The notes: a model not told the origin generated them from the letters alone. Positions 1-8,740 are shown, counted from the first letter of the stretch. The stretch is DNA of 64,000 nt from Fredinandcohnia aciditolerans (GCA_003640645.1 QGHH01000006.1:114954-178953); one strand, 5' to 3'. Translations and numbers: made by a program.

Positions 1-472
1 CCATTAACATAAGTAGGTCCTCAATCCCATTATCTATTTCAAAAATCAAAATCGTCGCAACGGTTGTAACAGCATTAAAAACGACAAGATTTATAAAAGC
101 TGCTACTAGCTTCATTGTAATTACCTTTGTACGAGTAATGGGTTTTACAAATAAAAATTCAAAGGTCTTATCCCGCTCTTCCTTTGCAATGATTGAAGCC
201 CCCATCATCGAGGCATGGATTGTCGCCATCAAAAGCAAATATATATACAGAACCGCGAAATACCCTATCGGGGTCGATAAATCTAACGTACCCGTTCCCA
301 TTAATGCTTGAAGAGCTTTTGGCATCGACTCAACAAGTTCATTCAAGGATTGCCCAGATGAAGAAAGGCTTGAGTATTCAGTGTTACCCATGAATATTAA
401 AAGGACAAGTCCAATGCTCCAAATGATGAGAGACTTACGGTATGCCTTCATTTCTCTTAAAAATACATTCAT
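1..472 (-). CDS. ABC-2 type transporter permease, partial (C-terminus beyond window)
   Basis: The reading frame opens with ATG at 472 and is still open at the left edge, so about 157 residues are visible. The start MNVFLREMKAYRKS closely resembles the start of the next gene upstream (MNVFLHECRAYRKT), so the two are probably duplicated permease paralogues that pair in one exporter. A hydrophobic first helix is followed by an extracytoplasmic stretch and more hydrophobic segments, as in ABC-2 permeases. A ribosome site (GGGGG on the minus strand) lies just upstream. It is the last visible gene of the TetR-ATPase-permease-permease operon. The substrate cannot be told from the sequence. Confidence 0.85.
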   Translation of the reverse strand, partial: MNVFLREMKAYRKSLIIWSIGLVLLIFMGNTEYSSLSSSGQSLNELVESMPKALQALMGTGTLDLSTPIGYFAVLYIYLLLMATIHASMMGASIIAKEERDKTFEFLFVKPITRTKVITMKLVAAFINLVVFNAVTTVATILIFEIDNGIEDLLMLM

Positions 473-489
473 GCAAAGTACCCCCTTTC

Positions 490-1284
490 TTACACAGAAT
501 GAATATCTTTTTTCGTATAGTAGATATAGCTCGCGATAATTGCAACAACCACAATCCCTAATCCAACTAATAAAAAAGCTCCCTCATATCTTGTGTGTTC
601 AATCATATAGTACGAATCAAAGTATTTAAAAGGAGACAGATACCGTTTAAATTCAGCACCACTTGAACTAAGCATTCCAATAATAAAAAAAGCAAAAACA
701 GTTCCTAAAGAAACGGAGAGTACCGATTTGATTTTTGGTAAGTAAACGGAAAGGAAAATCCCTATCGCAAGAAAAATGACTTGCAATAAAAACAACGAAA
801 TCGAAATAAGTAAAAATGCTTTTGTACTGTATTCATCCGTTGCAACTGCAGCTACCATGAGCCACGAGGCAACTAGATATACAATGCTTGTGAACAGAAT
901 GGAAGTAAATGCAGCCAAAACTTTTGCTGTTAAAATCGTATTTCTTGTGATTGGTTTTGTTAGTAAGAAGTCAGCTGTCTTCTCTCTTACTTCCTTTGAC
1001 ACAATGGCTGTGCCAAAATTCATTGCCTGGATCGCCCCACAAAGACTAATGTACACAAACACGTAGGAGTAGAATCCGAGAACGGAACCAAAGGTATCAA
1101 CTTGTAGTCCTAATGCTTGTTTCATTGCATCTGGAAAACCATCCAACACCTTTTTATAATCTTCAATATCCTTTGCAATCGTTGGAAACATCGACATAAA
1201 CAAGACCATGATTCCAACGAGCGACAATGTCCAAATGAGCGTGGTTTTTCGATAGGCCCTACATTCATGAAGAAAGACGTTCAT
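490..1284 (-). CDS. ABC-2 type transporter permease
   Basis: This is a 264-residue integral membrane protein with about six hydrophobic segments: an N-terminal anchor near residues 15-37, a large outside loop, then clustered helices from about residue 75 to the end. The cytoplasmic stretch VREKTADFLLTKPITR is typical of ABC-2 permeases that serve bacitracin-type or multidrug exporters. The gene lies 6 bp after the ATPase gene and 17 bp before a paralogous permease, so a heterodimeric permease with a shared ATPase is the simplest reading. Expression should follow the TetR operators near 2840-2890. Substrate unknown. Confidence 0.88.
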   Translation of the reverse strand: MNVFLHECRAYRKTTLIWTLSLVGIMVLFMSMFPTIAKDIEDYKKVLDGFPDAMKQALGLQVDTFGSVLGFYSYVFVYISLCGAIQAMNFGTAIVSKEVREKTADFLLTKPITRNTILTAKVLAAFTSILFTSIVYLVASWLMVAAVATDEYSTKAFLLISISLFLLQVIFLAIGIFLSVYLPKIKSVLSVSLGTVFAFFIIGMLSSSGAEFKRYLSPFKYFDSYYMIEHTRYEGAFLLVGLGIVVVAIIASYIYYTKKDIHSV

Positions 1285-1290
1285 ATCATT

Positions 1291-2175
1291 TTAGGCCTCC
1301 TTCTCGTAATAATGCATGAAAATCTCCTCAAGGTCTGGCTCTGTTACGGACAGATTGGTAATCTCTATACCGGCGACTTTTTCCATTACTGTATTGATAT
1401 TACCTTTAAACAGAAAGCTAATTTTCTTATCAATAACTTCTAAATCACTTACCCCCGGAATTGAAAAATAGCTTTTTTCAATCGGAGCTAATGGTTCAAC
1501 CACAAATCTTTTAAAATTGTTATCTTTTAAAGTACTAATCTTTTCAACGGTTACGATTTTACCTTCTTTGATAATAGCAACCCTGTCACACAGTCTTTGA
1601 ACCTCGCTTAAAATGTGGGAAGAGAAAAGAATCGTCACACCTTTTTTATTTTCTTCCTCTAGCAAATCAAAAAAGCGCTGTTGCATTAATGGATCAAGCC
1701 CACTCGTTGGCTCATCAAGAATCACAAGCTTTGGTTCATGGAGAAGACCTTGGACAATCCCTACCTTTTTCTTGTTTCCAAGAGATAGATCATCAATTTT
1801 ACGATTAAGGTCGAGTTCCATAATCTCAGCCAGTTCTTTGATTCTCTTGGAACAATCCTTTTTATAAAAGCTTGCCGAATACTTAAGCAGGTCCTTCACT
1901 TTCATATTGTCATAGTAAAAGACTTCTGATGGAAGATAACCAATTTCCTTTTTAATTTCAGACGAGAATTGAACTGTGTCTTTCCCAAAGATTTTTGCAC
2001 TTCCACTTGTCGGGTAGATGAGTGACAGCATGGTTCGAATAGTTGTGGACTTTCCGGCACCATTCGGCCCAATAAATCCGAAAATCTCTCCTTCCTCCAC
2101 ATGGAAGCTAATATCTTCAATTCCCCGCGACTTTCCATACATCTTTGTTAAGTTTTGAATTTCAATGACATTCAT
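1291..2175 (-). CDS. ABC transporter ATP-binding protein
   Basis: This is a 294-residue ATPase. It has Walker A GPNGAGKST at about 36-44, a signature motif degenerated to LSLGNKKK at about 130-137, and Walker B running into LDEPTSGLD at about 153-161. The C-terminal 80 residues form the extension usual in drug and bacteriocin exporter ATPases. The start is supported by GGGAGG upstream. It lies 19 bp after the tetR-like gene and immediately before two permease genes, so it probably powers both. This is a type of exporter often linked to antimicrobial peptide or drug resistance, but the substrate is not visible. Confidence 0.92.
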   Translation of the reverse strand: MNVIEIQNLTKMYGKSRGIEDISFHVEEGEIFGFIGPNGAGKSTTIRTMLSLIYPTSGSAKIFGKDTVQFSSEIKKEIGYLPSEVFYYDNMKVKDLLKYSASFYKKDCSKRIKELAEIMELDLNRKIDDLSLGNKKKVGIVQGLLHEPKLVILDEPTSGLDPLMQQRFFDLLEEENKKGVTILFSSHILSEVQRLCDRVAIIKEGKIVTVEKISTLKDNNFKRFVVEPLAPIEKSYFSIPGVSDLEVIDKKISFLFKGNINTVMEKVAGIEITNLSVTEPDLEEIFMHYYEKEA

Positions 2176-2194
2176 TTATCTAGACCTCCCTACA

Positions 2195-2818
2195 TTATTT
2201 GTAAAATGCTAATTTTAGCATTTCGATATATTCGTCCATTTCTTCAAGCAGGTCTTCAATATTTAACTGGTCTAACGGGATCTCTTTTGTTTGTTCTTGC
2301 TTTTGGTAACCGAAGGCCTCAAGTGACCAAAAAATAATATTCATTGCTTTTGGAATATCGATTCCTTCCTTGAATTTTGATACATCAATCGAACTAGCCA
2401 ACTTCGAATAACTACTTTTAAGGATATCCTTGTTTCTTTTTTCAAGTTCAATCTTAATCTCGGGGGAATCTTCCTCAAAAGCAAATCTTACAAAGGTAAA
2501 CATCTCGGGGTGTTTTTTCATTAGTTCAAATTTAATCAATGTTATATTTCGATATTTATTAAAAATATCAGGCTCATCAAGGTCAATATTGGCAAATAAG
2601 TCATTAACCAGTAACTCTAAATAATAGTCATATAAGAACAGATATAGTTCTTTTTTATTATTAAAATAATGAAACAACAGCCCCTTTGAAATACCCGCTT
2701 GCTTTACAATTTCATTTGTTGACGCATTCGCATAGTTTTTTTCAGCAAACTCTTTGGTGGCTGCATTTAAGATTCGTTCTTGTTTTTCTTGCTCTAAGTT
2801 GAAAAATTTTGAAAGCAT
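2195..2818 (-). CDS. TetR/AcrR family repressor of the adjacent ABC exporter
   Basis: This is a 207-residue regulator with an N-terminal helix-turn-helix at about residues 10-55 (KEFAEKNYANASTNEIVKQAGIS, then a GLLFHYFNNKKELY-type segment), followed by an all-helical ligand domain. I chose the ATG at 2818 over an in-frame ATG seven codons upstream because GGAGG sits at ideal distance only from 2818, and because the upstream codons overlap an operator. It is the first gene of the operon with the ATPase and permeases. The two palindromes directly upstream show likely autoregulation. The inducer is unknown. Confidence 0.92.
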   Translation of the reverse strand: MLSKFFNLEQEKQERILNAATKEFAEKNYANASTNEIVKQAGISKGLLFHYFNNKKELYLFLYDYYLELLVNDLFANIDLDEPDIFNKYRNITLIKFELMKKHPEMFTFVRFAFEEDSPEIKIELEKRNKDILKSSYSKLASSIDVSKFKEGIDIPKAMNIIFWSLEAFGYQKQEQTKEIPLDQLNIEDLLEEMDEYIEMLKLAFYK

Positions 2819-2837
2819 GGTAAAACCTCCAATCAAC

Positions 2838-2890
2838 ATTGACCAGTTTGGTCAATTCCATTATATTCCACTTTAACCATACTGGTCAAT
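2838..2890 (-). promoter_or_regulatory. Promoter with two TetR-type operators
   Basis: On the minus strand TTGACC (-35) is followed after 18 bp by TATAAT (-10, at 2860-2865). One palindrome, TTGACCAGTTTGGTCAA, lies at 2839-2855 just downstream of the -10. A near-identical one, TTGACCAGTATGGTTAA on the minus strand, lies at 2873-2889 and contains the -35. Their starts are 34 bp apart. Both arms read TTGACCA/TGGTCAA. The arrangement would let the TetR protein block RNA polymerase binding and clearance for the whole exporter operon. The binding itself is inferred. Confidence 0.85.
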
Positions 2891-2893
2891 AAT

Positions 2894-2923
2894 TAAAAAA
2901 TGCCCCAAAGATTATCTTTGAGA
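2894..2923 (-). terminator. Rho-independent terminator of the HD-domain gene
   Basis: On the minus strand CAAAGA and TCTTTG form a short stem with flanking G-T pairs, followed by a run of Ts (plus-strand A-run at 2894-2899). It lies about 12 bp past the stop codon of the HD-domain gene. Confidence 0.6.
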
Positions 2924-2934
2924 CACAGTTATTC

Positions 2935-3471
2935 CTAACCAAACAATATTTCGATTTCCTTTTTAAGTTCTTCTAATAATGGAAAAGTTGAGGCATGACC
3001 TAGGCTTTCGGCTACATTTCGGTAATACCACTCTTGTTTATCCTTGCCACGGCTAAATCTACGCCAAACTTGATCCCCCTGCTCCTCATAATCTCGGATG
3101 ATCGACCGGATATTATGCAGCTTATCCGCACATACGACTGTTCGGTTATCTTCTGAGGCCGCCCTTAGAAATGAAATGGTATGTTCTTTCCTTGCCTCCC
3201 ACGGCAGAGATTTATCCGGCTCTGAACAACCGTCCACAAGTTCTGCTACCTCATCACCAAAGCCAGCTCTAATATCAGAAAGAGTTAACTCAGTATCCTC
3301 CACTGTATCGTGTAGTATTCCGGCAACTACTAGTTCAGTCCGCGCATTTATCTTCAATAAAATTAGGCCAACCCCAAGCGGATGGGTAATATATGGAATA
3401 TTCGTTAGTTTGCGATACTGCCCGTCATGTGCTTTACTCGCAACAATTATTGCTTTTTCAATCATGTCCAT
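2935..3471 (-). CDS. HD-domain phosphohydrolase, probable small alarmone hydrolase
   Basis: This 178-residue protein consists mostly of one RelA/SpoT-type HD domain. The expected metal and catalytic residues are visible: H30 (YITHP), H54-D55 with E58-D59 in HDTVEDT, and D116 in ADKLHN with N120. The HDxxED signature is what the (p)ppGpp hydrolase domain of Rel/SpoT and the stand-alone Mesh1-type hydrolases carry. No synthetase domain follows, so it would only degrade alarmone. The start has GGAGGAG nine bases upstream. It is transcribed alone, ending at the hairpin near 2894. The substrate assignment is inference from motifs. Confidence 0.82.
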   Translation of the reverse strand: MDMIEKAIIVASKAHDGQYRKLTNIPYITHPLGVGLILLKINARTELVVAGILHDTVEDTELTLSDIRAGFGDEVAELVDGCSEPDKSLPWEARKEHTISFLRAASEDNRTVVCADKLHNIRSIIRDYEEQGDQVWRRFSRGKDKQEWYYRNVAESLGHASTFPLLEELKKEIEILFG

Positions 3472-3486
3472 GTTGTTGATCTCCTC

Positions 3487-3665
3487 CTATCAAATTCGCC
3501 TTCGCGTATTAGCGTCTGATTTTAAGGCCCACAGGAAGTGGGTCATAAAGACGTTGCCACAGGACGTGGCGTTCATAGTCTTTGATCTTACTGCGCGAAA
3601 AATTACTTTTGAAAAATCGTGTCATCCGCCAGTTGCTTTAATTTTATTCAATGGAATAAAGTAAA
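3487..3665. repeat. Dispersed intergenic repeat, family F1 (copy 1)
   Basis: This is a non-coding element. It begins ATCAAATTCGCC, contains GCCCACAGGAAGTGGG and GCCACAGGACGTGGCG, continues with TAGTCTTTGATCTTACTG, and ends in TTTATTCAATGGAATAAA, a short inverted repeat. Related copies lie at about 15010, 32396 and 50820 in this window. It is richer in GC than its surroundings. No protein is encoded. Confidence 0.8.
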
Positions 3666-3693
3666 AATAACCTGACACAAAATGATGCCAGGT
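3662..3693 (-). terminator. Terminator of the amino-acid ABC operon
   Basis: On the minus strand ACCTGGCA pairs with TGTCAGGT around an 8-nt loop and is followed by TTATTTTT. It sits just after the stop of the ATPase gene, the last gene of the operon. Confidence 0.8.
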
Positions 3694-3701
3694 AACCCCA
3701 T

Positions 3702-4424
3702 TTACAGTACTTTACTTAAGAATGCTTTTGTCCGGTCATGTTGTGGATTTTCAAATAACTCCTTTGGTCGATTCTCCTCAACAATATAGCCACCATCCAT
3801 GAAAAGAACACGGTCACCCACTTCACGAGCGAAACCCATTTCATGAGTCACGACCACCATTGTCATTCCTTCTCGTGCCAGCTGCTTCATAACCTCTAAT
3901 ACTTCTCCAACCATTTCAGGGTCAAGAGCAGAAGTTGGTTCATCAAATAGCATAATTCTAGGTTCCATGGCAAGTGCTCGTGCAATCGCAACACGTTGTT
4001 TTTGACCACCAGACAATGAATCCGGATAAGCGTCCGCTTTCTCTGCAAGACCGACTTTTTTCAATAGTTCCATCCCTTTATTATACGCCTTTTCATTCGA
4101 AACCTTCTTTACTATCAATGGCGAAAGCATAATATTCTCCATAACGGTTTTGTGAGGAAATAAATTAAACTGCTGGAACACCATACCGACATCTGTTCTA
4201 ATTGAATTGATATTTGTTTTCTTATCAGTAATATCGACACCCTCTATAAAAACATGCCCTTCGTCTATGGTCTCCAATAAATTTATGCAACGTAAAAAGG
4301 TTGACTTCCCGGATCCTGAAGGACCAATGACAACCACAACCTCTTGAGGCTGAATTTTAACTGAAATCCCTTTTAACACTTCATTCTTCCCAAAAGATTT
4401 TTTTATATTGTCCACTTTGATCAT
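3702..4424 (-). CDS. Polar amino acid ABC transporter ATP-binding protein
   Basis: This is a 240-residue ATPase of the GlnQ/ArtM/TcyC class. It has Walker [10 protein letters not shown] at 34-42, the Q-loop FQQFNLFPH, the signature [15 protein letters not shown], Walker [13 protein letters not shown] and the switch histidine in VVVTHEM. Its length is the family norm. The start overlaps the permease stop by 4 bp, so the two are translationally coupled. Together with the permease and lipoprotein upstream it forms a complete importer for a polar amino acid such as glutamine, arginine or cystine. Which one cannot be read from the sequence. Confidence 0.93.
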   Translation of the reverse strand: MIKVDNIKKSFGKNEVLKGISVKIQPQEVVVVIGPSGSGKSTFLRCINLLETIDEGHVFIEGVDITDKKTNINSIRTDVGMVFQQFNLFPHKTVMENIMLSPLIVKKVSNEKAYNKGMELLKKVGLAEKADAYPDSLSGGQKQRVAIARALAMEPRIMLFDEPTSALDPEMVGEVLEVMKQLAREGMTMVVVTHEMGFAREVGDRVLFMDGGYIVEENRPKELFENPQHDRTKAFLSKVL

Positions 4425-5077
4425 TCTGTTTTCAACCTCTTTTCAAGATAGTTTAATAGGATTGTCAATGAAAGAGTTAATATCAAATAAATGAAGGCTG
4501 CAGTTAAATATGGTTCCCACACACGCGCATATTGGCCAGTCATCATGCGGCCCCAGTGCATTAATTCCGGAGTTGCTACTACCGAAAGAAGGGACGAATC
4601 TTTAATCAGAATAACAAATTCGTTTCCTAATGGAGGGATCATTCGTTTAAATGCTTGAGGGATAATGACATATCTCATCGCTTGAGCATGTGTCATTCCC
4701 AATGAGCGAGCGGCTTCCATTTGCCCACGGTCAAGGGATTGGATACCTGCTCTAAAAATCTCCGCTATGTAGGCTGAAGCATTTAATGTAAGTGCAATAA
4801 CACCTGCGACAATTCCGTTTGTTCCACCTAAAAATAGTGGAACAACCCCAAAGTGAACTAAAAAGATTTGGACGAGTAGTGGTGTCCCGCGGAAGAAAGT
4901 TACGTAAAACATAAATGGAAGAGCAATCCATTTATTACGAATCATTTTTCCAATGCCAATAAATAGCCCTAGGATTGTCCCAAGTAAAATTCCGGCAATT
5001 GATAAGCCGATGGTTAATAATGCTCCTTTCCCAAAATAGGGAAGGTAATCTATGATTATATCAAACCTAAAATCCAT
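4421..5077 (-). CDS. Polar amino acid ABC transporter permease
   Basis: This 218-residue permease of the HisM/GlnP type has about five membrane helices and the EAA-like cytoplasmic loop [25 protein letters not shown], which docks on the ATPase. I chose the ATG at 5077 (MDFRFDII) because GGGGG lies eight bases before it. A 22-codon upstream extension would run through the intercistronic hairpin. It overlaps the ATPase gene by 4 bp. Confidence 0.92.
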   Translation of the reverse strand: MDFRFDIIIDYLPYFGKGALLTIGLSIAGILLGTILGLFIGIGKMIRNKWIALPFMFYVTFFRGTPLLVQIFLVHFGVVPLFLGGTNGIVAGVIALTLNASAYIAEIFRAGIQSLDRGQMEAARSLGMTHAQAMRYVIIPQAFKRMIPPLGNEFVILIKDSSLLSVVATPELMHWGRMMTGQYARVWEPYLTAAFIYLILTLSLTILLNYLEKRLKTE

Positions 5078-5101
5078 GGTGTGTCCCCCTTTTGATAAGC
5101 C

Positions 5102-5140
5102 AAAAATTGCGTAACACAATGAAGTCGTTACGCAATTTTT
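5102..5140 (-). terminator. Intercistronic terminator/attenuator in the amino-acid ABC operon
   Basis: Two perfect 14-bp arms (5102-5115 and 5127-5140, core TTGCGTAAC) enclose an 11-nt loop with A- and T-runs on the outside. It stands between the binding-protein gene and the permease gene. Partial termination here would give more binding protein than permease, a known stoichiometry for such importers. Confidence 0.85.
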
Positions 5141-5147
5141 CACTCGT

Positions 5148-5981
5148 TTATTTCGAAGCTTCTTGTTCTGCCTTCAATGCTTCTAAGTCTGGCTCTGCCC
5201 CAAACCATTCTTTATAAATTTCTGTGTACTTTCCGCTTTCAATAATTGATTCAATTGCTTTATCGAGATCAGCTTTTAAGTTATCACTGCCCTTAGGGAA
5301 CATCATGCCGTAGAACTCAGCATCAAATGTGTCTTTGTCTCCAACCACCTTTAGCTTTTTGTCTGGATTTTGCGCTGCGTAGTATTCAATAACACCGTTA
5401 TCGGCTACAACTGCATCCGCTCCACCGCTTTCAAGCTCAAGAATGGCTAAGTTATTATTTTCAAATGCTTTAATATCAGGATGCTTTTCACCAAGTACCT
5501 TTTCAACCGCAAAATGTCCAGTGGTCGATGCTTGAACCGCTACCTTTTTCCCTTTCAAATCATCAGCTGTCTGAATATTACTATCTTCAGGGATCATAAT
5601 TTTATTAGTTGATAGGAAAAATGGAATCGTAAATAGATACTCCTTCTTACGGTCTTCGGTGATTGAAATTGACGATATCGCCATATCATAAGAACCTTTA
5701 TTTAATTCAACAAAAATTGGATCCCAACCTGTATGTTTAATATCAAGTTCGTAGCCTGCTTCCTCAGCTACAGCATTAAGAACATCGATTTCGAAACCAA
5801 CGATTTTGTCACCTTCCATAAACTCGAATGGTGCGTATGCCGCATCTGTCATAACCTTAAGTGTCTTTTTGCCAGTATCTTCTCCCTCTTTTTCTCCGCC
5901 GGTCTCACTTGTATCGCTAGTTCCACAAGCTGCTAAGAAGAGAAATAGAAGCATGATTAAAAAAACTGGAATTTTCTTCAC
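5148..5981 (-). CDS. Polar amino acid ABC transporter substrate-binding lipoprotein
   Basis: This is a 277-residue family 3 solute-binding protein. The N-terminus is a lipoprotein signal with lipobox LAAC at about 20-23, then a Ser/Gly/Glu-rich linker. The mature part begins LKVMTDAAYAPFEF and contains EIDVLNAVAEEAG and YDMAISSISITEDRKKEYLFTIPF-type motifs. I prefer a GTG start at 5981: AAAGGGG lies eight bases before it, whereas the in-frame ATG six codons upstream would place that site inside the gene. It is the first gene of the importer operon and is followed by a terminator-like hairpin. Confidence 0.92.
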   Translation of the reverse strand: MKKIPVFLIMLLFLFLAACGTSDTSETGGEKEGEDTGKKTLKVMTDAAYAPFEFMEGDKIVGFEIDVLNAVAEEAGYELDIKHTGWDPIFVELNKGSYDMAISSISITEDRKKEYLFTIPFFLSTNKIMIPEDSNIQTADDLKGKKVAVQASTTGHFAVEKVLGEKHPDIKAFENNNLAILELESGGADAVVADNGVIEYYAAQNPDKKLKVVGDKDTFDAEFYGMMFPKGSDNLKADLDKAIESIIESGKYTEIYKEWFGAEPDLEALKAEQEASK

Positions 5982-6223
5982 GTATGTAACCCCTTTCATT
6001 TTTTATAAAATTTTTAATAGTTAACTTTTTTACTATATTATCACAATGATAGTCTAAAAGAAATATAGAATTGATTTTCCCCCTTTGATGAATGTGTATC
6101 GTTACATTTTATGAACCTTATATAGAACTATAGAACTAATTAAACGACAAATCGGTGATGACAGGGACTGGAATTTCGAATATATTTAGAATAGTAGCCA
6201 TTTTCGAAAAGGAGGATATTTTT

Positions 6224-7141
6224 GTGGGGGTTGTGAAAGAGTTCGGAAAGATTTTAGCGATTTATTTATGTGTATTTCTATGTGTGATATTATTTGTACT
6301 TTTCCCTCGCGAACCTAATATTGATTTTTCCGGAAAGGCAATGACTGTTGAGTATTCCTATCATTTTAATTTAAAAGAATATGCAACGAATGTAGGGGCA
6401 TTTTTAAAAGATGTTTATGAGAATAAAAGTCTTGGAGGAACGAAATTTGCCTCCATCTCAGCAGAAGATGAAATTGCGAAGTTTTTTCCGAGAAGTCTAA
6501 AAATCATTTTGATTGGGTTCATTCTTAGTGTCGTGTTCGGAATAGTAAAAGGGATTCTTGACTATCGATGGACGAATACGAAAAAGAGTTTTTTAGGAAG
6601 TGGTGCCACCTGGTTCTTCTCAGGAGTTCCTGACTTTTTTATTATCATTTGTTTAAGCTATTTTCTACTATTGTATGTACCGGACTTTAGCATCATGGGA
6701 ACAGAAGCCTGGTGGAAGTTTATCGCACCTAGTATTCTCGTATCGATTGCGCCAATGCTTTATGTAGCTAGAATCACGTCGGTTTCACTTCTTACGCAGG
6801 ACCGCGAACCGTACATTCAAGTGGCATTTGCTAAGGGATTCACAAAAAATAAAGTGTTGCTCAATCATATGATGAGATCCTGCTTAATCACGGTTTCCAG
6901 CCATTTGCAATCAATAATGGTATTTGTTCTATCAAACCTATTGGTTGTTGAATATTTACTAGGTTACCAAGGAGCTGCCTATCGATTGTTTTCGGCAATT
7001 GGATATACCAACTTTATCCCTCCAGGTGGCGGTGCCGATGAACGTGGTCTAATCATTGGGATTTGTATAAGCTTTCTGATACTTGTGATGGTGGCTCATA
7101 TGATAAGCCAAGTACTCAAAATGAGATTAGATCCAAAATAG
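6224..7141 (+). CDS. Orphan ABC transporter permease, peptide (DppB) type
   Basis: This 305-residue membrane protein resembles dipeptide/oligopeptide permeases of the DppB class. It has one N-terminal helix, an outside stretch, then about five helices with an EAA-like loop (AFAKGFTKNKVLLNHMMRS). I start it at the GTG at 6224, eight bases after GGAGG. The longer open frame from 6155 has no ribosome site. The partner permease follows after 9 bp, but no ATPase or binding protein is adjacent. Such pairs may borrow an ATPase from elsewhere, for example from the Opp/Dpp system encoded near 21-22 kb (inference). Confidence 0.85.
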   Translation: MGVVKEFGKILAIYLCVFLCVILFVLFPREPNIDFSGKAMTVEYSYHFNLKEYATNVGAFLKDVYENKSLGGTKFASISAEDEIAKFFPRSLKIILIGFILSVVFGIVKGILDYRWTNTKKSFLGSGATWFFSGVPDFFIIICLSYFLLLYVPDFSIMGTEAWWKFIAPSILVSIAPMLYVARITSVSLLTQDREPYIQVAFAKGFTKNKVLLNHMMRSCLITVSSHLQSIMVFVLSNLLVVEYLLGYQGAAYRLFSAIGYTNFIPPGGGADERGLIIGICISFLILVMVAHMISQVLKMRLDPK

Positions 7142-7150
7142 GGGTGTTTT

Positions 7151-8050
7151 ATGTTAAATCGAAATTGGTTTTTAATCACAGGCATATTTATGTTAAGTAT
7201 TCTTCTTCTCGTTACCTTTGTGGGGCCACATATACCGTATGTTAAAGAAGGTATTGAAGAAGGTAGAATTCGTTTTTTAGACGGTGGTAAAGGTTTACTT
7301 AAAGCACCTTTTTCCCCAGGGCAACAACCTCCTTTTGGCTCTGACCATGAAGGTAGAGATTTATTAAGTGTGATCATCGTCGGCGCGAAAGATACACTAA
7401 AAATCATCTTAGGTATTGTGATTATTCGCTATTGTTTAGCCATCCCTCTTGGGTTACTAGCAACACGTAAAAATAATCCTTTCTCTTGGATTGTTACGAC
7501 GTGGAACAATGTCTTTTCTAGTATTCCGATTATTTTTTCGGCACTGCTCTTATTGGCTATTCCAGCCCTTGTAATGAATGAAAATCGCTTATGGTGGTCG
7601 GTTTTACTTTTAGCATTAATTGAGGTTGGAAAAGTAAGTCACATTATTCGTGAGGAAACTCAAAGAATTGTAAGAAAACCGTATATAGAGGCTGGAATTA
7701 CAGTCGGCATTTCCCCACTTCGACTAGCATTAGGAAACATTTTACCCAATACATATCCTGCAATTATGGTCAATTTCTTTATTGATATCGGAAGAACCTG
7801 TCTATTAATAGCGCAATTAGGTATTTTTGGTGTGTTTCTTTCACAAGTGTTTGTTCAAACCAATTATGGTGTTGGTGAGATGATAAACAGTAGTCTTAAC
7901 TGGCCAACATTACTTGGACAAGCTAGAAAAGACATGATTAGCTCTATTTGGATTCCATTTTGGACATGTGTTGCTATTTCCTTTACGATGTTTACTTTTA
8001 CCATTCTAGGGGAAGGCTTGAGAAGGTATTTTGATCGAAAAACAAACTAA
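7151..8050 (+). CDS. Orphan ABC transporter permease, peptide (DppC) type
   Basis: This 299-residue partner of the preceding permease starts with a single helix. It then has a DppC-like signature: GSDHEGRDLLSVIIVGAKDT is the counterpart of the usual FGTDxxGRDxxSRxxxG. An EAA loop follows (YIEAGITVGISPLRLALGNILPN) and the C-terminus is typical (ILGEGLRRYFD). GGGGTG lies upstream of the ATG. The two form a heterodimeric channel without local ATPase or lipoprotein. The following 340 bp hold only a repeat relic, so the operon ends here. Confidence 0.86.
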   Translation: MLNRNWFLITGIFMLSILLLVTFVGPHIPYVKEGIEEGRIRFLDGGKGLLKAPFSPGQQPPFGSDHEGRDLLSVIIVGAKDTLKIILGIVIIRYCLAIPLGLLATRKNNPFSWIVTTWNNVFSSIPIIFSALLLLAIPALVMNENRLWWSVLLLALIEVGKVSHIIREETQRIVRKPYIEAGITVGISPLRLALGNILPNTYPAIMVNFFIDIGRTCLLIAQLGIFGVFLSQVFVQTNYGVGEMINSSLNWPTLLGQARKDMISSIWIPFWTCVAISFTMFTFTILGEGLRRYFDRKTN

Positions 8051-8057
8051 TGCGTAT

Positions 8058-8320
8058 TCAAAACGGAGGGTGAAAAGGACCGCGTCGACAAAACGCCACG
8101 TCCTGTGCGTTGAAATTTAAGGCGGTGCCAGTCCCGAATATAGGAGCGCGCAACTGCTTGAGTTGACATCTTCGCAGCCTTGCGCTTTAAGAATTGACAT
8201 CCTGATTAAACTAGCAGACTTGAAGCGCATAACTTGTTATTCACCATGACTTCGGAGCAAGGTACGCTGAAATTCGATGTGTCATTTCCGGCCAACTTTT
8301 TGAACAACCTCATAAGTTGT
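8058..8320. repeat. Dispersed intergenic repeat, family F2 (degenerate copy)
   Basis: This fills most of the 340-bp gap before the ASCH gene. GGAGGGTGAAAAGGACCGCG, CGTCGACAAAACGCCACGTC and CTGTGCGTTGAAATTTAAGG match the start of the better-preserved copy at 22.8-23.06 kb on the opposite strand. After that the copies diverge. It is GC-richer than flanking DNA. No gene or clear terminator is visible. Confidence 0.7.
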
Positions 8321-8391
8321 CAAGAATGATATTACTTGATAAAGTGTATAGTAAATAATATTGAGATCTGTAAGTTGAAAGGAGCTTATTA

Positions 8392-8733
8392 ATGACTACA
8401 CCAAATAATGAATTACCAGCTAAAACATGTACCATTGATCGTCTTGTGACAATGGAGTCAGACATAAAGAAAGTACTAGAAGGTAAAAAAACAGCTACAC
8501 GCCGAAATGGTAGATATGCAGATGTTGGAGAAATCATGACTCTTGAAGGTCAACAATTTAAAATTGACCGTGTATATGAACAATCCCTAGGTGAGTTGAC
8601 AGACGCGGATGCGAAAAGAGAAGGCTTTGATACTGTTGACGAATACAAAGAATCAATTCTTTCCTATCATCCTGGCATGCCATGGCTTCCTCACATGAAA
8701 GTTTGGGTCCATGAGTTTAGTAAAGTGAACTAA
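8392..8733 (+). CDS. ASCH domain-containing protein
   Basis: This is a 113-residue protein. The segment IKKVLEGKKTATRRNGRYADVGEIMTLEG-to-FKIDRVYEQSLGELTDADAKREGF matches the ASCH fold, a PUA-like β-barrel proposed to bind RNA. The GK-T-T-R-x-R pattern and the late GELTDADAKREG stretch are hallmarks. GGAG lies upstream of the ATG. It is a single-gene unit ended by a bidirectional hairpin. Its physiological role is unknown. Confidence 0.8.
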   Translation: MTTPNNELPAKTCTIDRLVTMESDIKKVLEGKKTATRRNGRYADVGEIMTLEGQQFKIDRVYEQSLGELTDADAKREGFDTVDEYKESILSYHPGMPWLPHMKVWVHEFSKVN

Positions 8734-8740
8734 ATACATA

